A stretch of DNA of 27,000 nucleotides from Ktedonobacteraceae bacterium (GTDB lineage: Bacteria > Chloroflexota > Ktedonobacteria > Ktedonobacterales > Ktedonobacteraceae), in the NCBI GenBank assembly GCA_014896635.1, contig JADBKA010000043.1, positions 1 through 27,000 of the forward strand. Reading direction: 5' to 3'. Of the stretch, positions 24,404 through 27,000 are shown piece by piece (within the stretch, counting starts at the first letter, position 1; the number at the start of each line of letters is the position of its first letter). The position numbers and the translations under genes were made by a program. The notes below the pieces were generated by a model, which saw nothing but the letters and a program-made list of their open reading frames with translations, was not told the DNA's origin and did no database searches.

Positions 24404-25567
24404 ATGTTATTCTTCCGCCGAGTTGTTGTCATTGCTCTGCTTTTCCTGGCTATAGTTGTACTTGATCTGGTGAGCAATTCCAGTCGTTTTGCCTCTGCTA
24501 CATTTTCAAGCCCACTTGCCGCTACACCATCACCCCCCAAAAAATCTCTTCCATTTCCCAGTACCTATCCTACTTCTAAGCCAAGACCTACTCCTTCAAC
24601 TCTTAACACACGCGCTGTTTCCAGCCCCTGGCGAGCAGGTGTAGACACCATCATACTGGTTCATGGATTCAATGCTGCGCCAAGTGGAAGTTCTGTTGGC
24701 TTTAACTGTGCAGACCATTATAACTACGGATGGGGTACGGTTATCGACTATCTCAAGCAGCCACATACCATTGCTGGTCAGCGAAAAACCTGGGGTAGAA
24801 CTGGAGACATTCAGACGGTCAAATTCTACAGTGGTGATGTCAACTGCAATGCAGATCTCCACGACAGTAAATACACAAGCCATTGCAGGAATTATGTCCC
24901 TGGAAATGAAGGGAACAATAACGAGAGCATCTATCATCTTAGTTGTTTATTTGCCTGGTATATCTATCTGAACTACAGTATCCATGATGGCTGGAACGTC
25001 GAAGTTGTGGCTCACAGTATGGGTGGACTGATTGTACGCAATGCTATCTATCAGGTGACACAGCGCAAGGCAACATGGACAATGCCTCCTAGATTGGGCA
25101 TCACCGACGTTGTGACCTTTGGCACCCCTCATGGAGGCATTGATCTAGGACAGCAAATCGCCGACTTTTTTGCCATTTGCCATTCCTGTAGACAGACTCA
25201 GGAGATGACATCTAATAGCTCATTTATGAATGAGATGTATAATCAAGCACAAAATCCTCAGGCTAACCAGGATGGTCGTGGTACGGACTGGACTCTCATG
25301 GGTGATTTTAATTGTGATCTGGCTGTATCTGGCGAATCATCCACCTGGATGAATGGAGGGAGAAAATCACGCTTCATCAAACAGGATAATCCTAATAGTG
25401 CGTGCTACGGCCATGCTGGCTACCTCACAGACACCAATGACCGTGAGAGAACCGAAATTACATGGTGTGATGGATGCTCCATCAATGAGTCTTACTGGAA
25501 CTACTGGAATGCGGCTCCTCGTTCTCTGTTCCATATGATGCATTCCCTCTGGCTCTCCACCTGGTAA
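24404..25567 (+). CDS. secreted alpha/beta hydrolase (lipase/esterase-like)
   Basis: 387 residues; AAGGA six bases before ATG. A signal peptide or anchor (VVVIALLFLAIVVLDLV) is followed by a Ser/Pro/Thr-rich linker to about residue 75. The hydrolase core has the oxyanion strand TIILVHGFN (82-90) and the nucleophile elbow AHSMGG with S205, followed by VVTFGTPHGG; Asp and His partners are not fixed by sequence alone. The many cysteines (for example 102, 148, 161, 181 and CHSC, CDGC) suggest disulfides or extra metal sites. The base composition is more AT-rich than the neighbours, pointing to horizontal transfer. It likely acts outside the cell on lipids or esters. Confidence 0.87.
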   Translation: MLFFRRVVVIALLFLAIVVLDLVSNSSRFASATFSSPLAATPSPPKKSLPFPSTYPTSKPRPTPSTLNTRAVSSPWRAGVDTIILVHGFNAAPSGSSVGFNCADHYNYGWGTVIDYLKQPHTIAGQRKTWGRTGDIQTVKFYSGDVNCNADLHDSKYTSHCRNYVPGNEGNNNESIYHLSCLFAWYIYLNYSIHDGWNVEVVAHSMGGLIVRNAIYQVTQRKATWTMPPRLGITDVVTFGTPHGGIDLGQQIADFFAICHSCRQTQEMTSNSSFMNEMYNQAQNPQANQDGRGTDWTLMGDFNCDLAVSGESSTWMNGGRKSRFIKQDNPNSACYGHAGYLTDTNDRERTEITWCDGCSINESYWNYWNAAPRSLFHMMHSLWLSTW

Positions 25568-25675
25568 AAATTGTAGCAGGTTCTGGCATTCTCTCAGAGA
25601 GGATAGCAGTTCTGTAAAAGAACCAGGTATACTTTCTGAGAGAAATACGATATATTGCTCATGAAGGAGGTATAT

Positions 25676-25984
25676 GTGAAGACCTATCGCAACGCACTCA
25701 TCACCTTTGGCCTGGGGCTGGTCAATATTCTTATGTTCTTTTTGATAGCTATATTTCCGGTAATATATCATTTTCCTTATATACAGCTTTTTTACCTTCT
25801 CCCACCACTGGCAGCAATTGTGATGGGATTTGTCACGTTTTTCACCAATAAAGAGGAACCATTTACTGGTAAAGTGCGATTATTTCTCTATAGTGGTTTA
25901 GCACTTGGTTTCATCAGCATGGTGCTAAGTGCTGGTCTCCTCTTCTACTATCTTGCCTTTCACAGCCTGGGGTCGGGTCTCTAA
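25676..25984 (+). CDS. small membrane protein, first of a tandem pair
   Basis: 102 residues from GTG 25676 with AAGGAGG five bases upstream. Three hydrophobic segments: about 10-32, 36-55 (FYLLPPLAAIVMGFVTFF) and 66-92. The opening KTYRNALITFGLG is shared almost exactly with the next gene. No family recognised; possibly a DUF-type three-helix protein. Its composition is AT-rich like the hydrolase before it. Confidence 0.7.
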   Translation: MKTYRNALITFGLGLVNILMFFLIAIFPVIYHFPYIQLFYLLPPLAAIVMGFVTFFTNKEEPFTGKVRLFLYSGLALGFISMVLSAGLLFYYLAFHSLGSGL

Positions 25985-26033
25985 GGGTATGCCTGAATTC
26001 GCGCCGGTCAGCACGCTGTTCAAGGAGGTATAG

Positions 26034-26243
26034 GTGAAGACCTACCGCAATGCGCTTATCACTTTTGGCTTGGGTAGAGCAAGTGTCGTGATGCTCTACC
26101 TCACGTATCTGTTGCCAGTGATTTATCGTATTCCATTCCCTCTCCAACTCGTCTACCTTCTGCCGCCCTTGCTGGCTATCGTGATGGGATTTGTGACGTT
26201 TGGCACTCATAAATCAAGCAAGAGAAGATGTACCAACCCATAA
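26034..26243 (+). CDS. truncated paralogue of the preceding membrane protein
   Basis: 69 residues from GTG 26034, with the same AAGGAGG-TATA-GTG arrangement as the gene before. It matches that protein through LPPLLAIVMGFVTF(G)T(H)K (about residue 59) and then ends in an unrelated basic tail SSKRRCTNP, missing the third helix. The divergence point (about 26210) precedes the mobile-type repeat at 26266, so loss by insertion or deletion is likely. It may be non-functional. Confidence 0.65.
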   Translation: MKTYRNALITFGLGRASVVMLYLTYLLPVIYRIPFPLQLVYLLPPLLAIVMGFVTFGTHKSSKRRCTNP

Positions 26244-26265
26244 ACAGTGTAGGAGCGACATTTAT

Positions 26266-26355
26266 GGCTCTGTTGAGAAATCCTCACTCTCTGCTCGCTT
26301 TGAGCGGGAATGTCCTTCCTCTCTGAGCTTGGGAAATCAATTTGCCAACAGAGGC
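26266..26355. mobile_element. MITE-like 90-bp inverted-repeat element
   Basis: GGCTCTGTTGAGAAAT (26266-26281) and, inverted, GCCTCTGTTGGCAAAT (from 26355-26340) match at 13 of 16 positions, bounding 90 bases without coding capacity. The ends resemble insertion-sequence termini starting GGCTCTGTTG. No transposase is present. Confidence 0.5.
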
Positions 26356-26383
26356 ATTCATGACGAGTACCCCCGATCCCGCT
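26353..26383 (+). repeat. 31-bp repeat, second copy
   Basis: 29 of 31 bases identical to the copy at 24005-24035, joined directly to the MITE-like element. Here the ATG opens a 32-codon frame (26360-26458, starting MTSTPDPAEL) that overlaps the end of the NACHT-type gene by four bases; it looks like a gene-start remnant. Confidence 0.6.
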
Positions 26384-26454
26384 GAGCTTGCAGAGTGCAT
26401 GCCCACGCTGAGCTGCCTCAGACAGGCCCCGGCAAAAGAAAAACCCGCTCCCCC

Positions 26455-27000
26455 TTAGCCTTGCTGAGATGTAACCTCTGCCGGAGCACTGCCCATATCC
26501 TGTTGTGACGGAGAAAACGTCGAAGCCGCTTGCACGTGCAAGTCCTCGAAATAATCCTGGAGCAGAGCGTGGGCAAAGCGGTAGCCGCCGCCAACGCGCC
26601 GCAGTAGAATGCGCTTCGTGGCATCTTCGAGAAACGGCACCACCTGCCAGGGAAAGACGCCGGCGCGCGCAAGCCAGAAGCGCAGGATATAGTGATGCAC
26701 AACGTCACTCAGCATACCGGAAAGCCCGCCGGAAAGCACACCGAAAAGCACACCGGCAAGTACACCAGAAAGCACGCCATAAAGCACACCGGCAAGCACA
26801 CCAACCAGCACACCAGAAAGCACACCAGAAAGCACACCAACCAGTACACCGGAAGGCACGCCGGAAAGCCCGTTTTTTAGAGACTGCTGCATCCCTTCAT
26901 CAGGAGAGAGGGTAGGGCGCTCGGTCAGTTGCTCTGTCGAAAGACTATCAACCAGCTCTCTGAATAGCCAGACGGCCAGCCCGGCGGACAGGCCACTGAC
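26455..27000 (-). CDS. C-terminal part of a NACHT/STAND-type NTPase with GVLx repeats
   Basis: 181 residues in frame up to the window edge, so the N-terminus and any NTPase domain lie outside. The visible part begins GLSAGLAVWLFRELV, then has about 13 tetrapeptide repeats of the form GVLS, GVLA or GVLV, strongly hydrophobic and probably membrane-embedded. After them VHHYILRFWLARAG, FLEDATKRILLRRVGGGYRFAH and LLQDYFEDL are typical of the closing part of NACHT/STAND proteins from cyanobacteria and Chloroflexota. The C-terminal tail is Ser/Gln rich. Such proteins act as signal-triggered switches, some in phage defence; which role applies here cannot be told. Confidence 0.8.
   Translation of the reverse strand, partial: VSGLSAGLAVWLFRELVDSLSTEQLTERPTLSPDEGMQQSLKNGLSGVPSGVLVGVLSGVLSGVLVGVLAGVLYGVLSGVLAGVLFGVLSGGLSGMLSDVVHHYILRFWLARAGVFPWQVVPFLEDATKRILLRRVGGGYRFAHALLQDYFEDLHVQAASTFSPSQQDMGSAPAEVTSQQG
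26712..26867. repeat. 12-bp tandem repeat (13 units) encoding GVLx
   Basis: Thirteen consecutive 12-base units close to GCACACCGGAAA on the plus strand, each giving four residues (GVLS/A/V) on the minus strand. Units differ mainly at wobble and variable positions, so the array is old enough to have drifted but keeps its phase. It is prone to copy-number change. Confidence 0.85.

Noticed and set aside
25579..25624. GGTTCT/AGAACC inverted repeat as a terminator of the hydrolase gene
   Set aside because: Only six base pairs with a 34-base loop and no T-run; too weak to call.
26712..26867. possible CRISPR array because of the short regular repeats
   Set aside because: Units are contiguous 12-mers without spacers and stay in coding phase, so this is a coding tandem repeat.
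26505..26915. plus-strand frames with repeated HTGKHT-like units
   Set aside because: They are the antisense readings of the 12-bp repeat in the NACHT-type gene, with no start signal.

Overview
The window most resembles a chromosomal segment of a filamentous, spore-forming Chloroflexota of the Ktedonobacteria (Ktedonobacter-like). This is inferred from the type of proteins: zinc-ribbon AIM24 and zinc-ribbon membrane proteins, a three-FHA ABC exporter fusion, a MEDS-domain protein, a DUF4388 protein, and a NACHT-type C-terminus with GVLx repeats. No rRNA or tRNA gene is present to confirm it. Most genes are moderately GC-rich. The stretch from about 24200 to 26250 is visibly more AT-rich and looks acquired.

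Left part, minus strand (4560 to 1): a consensus promoter with an overlapping inverted repeat drives a GlpA-like FAD/[2Fe-2S] dehydrogenase (broken by a one-base frameshift near 3623), an NAD(P)/FAD oxidoreductase, a CoxG-like SRPBCC protein and an APC-family permease that runs off the window. Divergent on the plus strand (4727-8059) are a GAF/PAS histidine kinase, an OmpR-type response regulator and a uroporphyrinogen-decarboxylase-family protein. A second plus-strand operon (8416-9972), behind a perfect promoter and a long purine-rich leader, holds a NUDIX hydrolase, a two-helix membrane protein and a MEDS-domain sensor.

Middle part, minus strand (16394 to 10072): a 1048-residue FHA-FHA-FHA-ABC-permease fusion, CoaBC (coenzyme A synthesis), a coiled-coil protein, a G-rich palindromic spacer and a zinc-ribbon AIM24 protein. 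Plus strand (17080-20610): a compact operon of a DUF4388 protein, a double-pass Cache-like sensor without a recognisable output domain, and a Tat/lipoprotein solute-binding protein without permease genes. Signal peptidase I follows and converges with a zinc-ribbon membrane protein. A WYL regulator (22998-23954) is divergent from that gene.

Right part: an AT-rich region with a secreted alpha/beta hydrolase behind a structured leader, two tandem small membrane proteins (the second truncated), a MITE-like 90-bp inverted-repeat element, and the C-terminal part of a NACHT-type protein whose GVLx repeats are encoded by 12-bp tandem repeats.

The most unusual signals are a dispersed three-hairpin element present twice, in opposite orientation, in two divergent intergenic regions (4364-4484 and 22764-22886) with a compensatory base-pair change; the structured leader at 24288-24389; and the sensor/solute-binding operon at 17080-20610.
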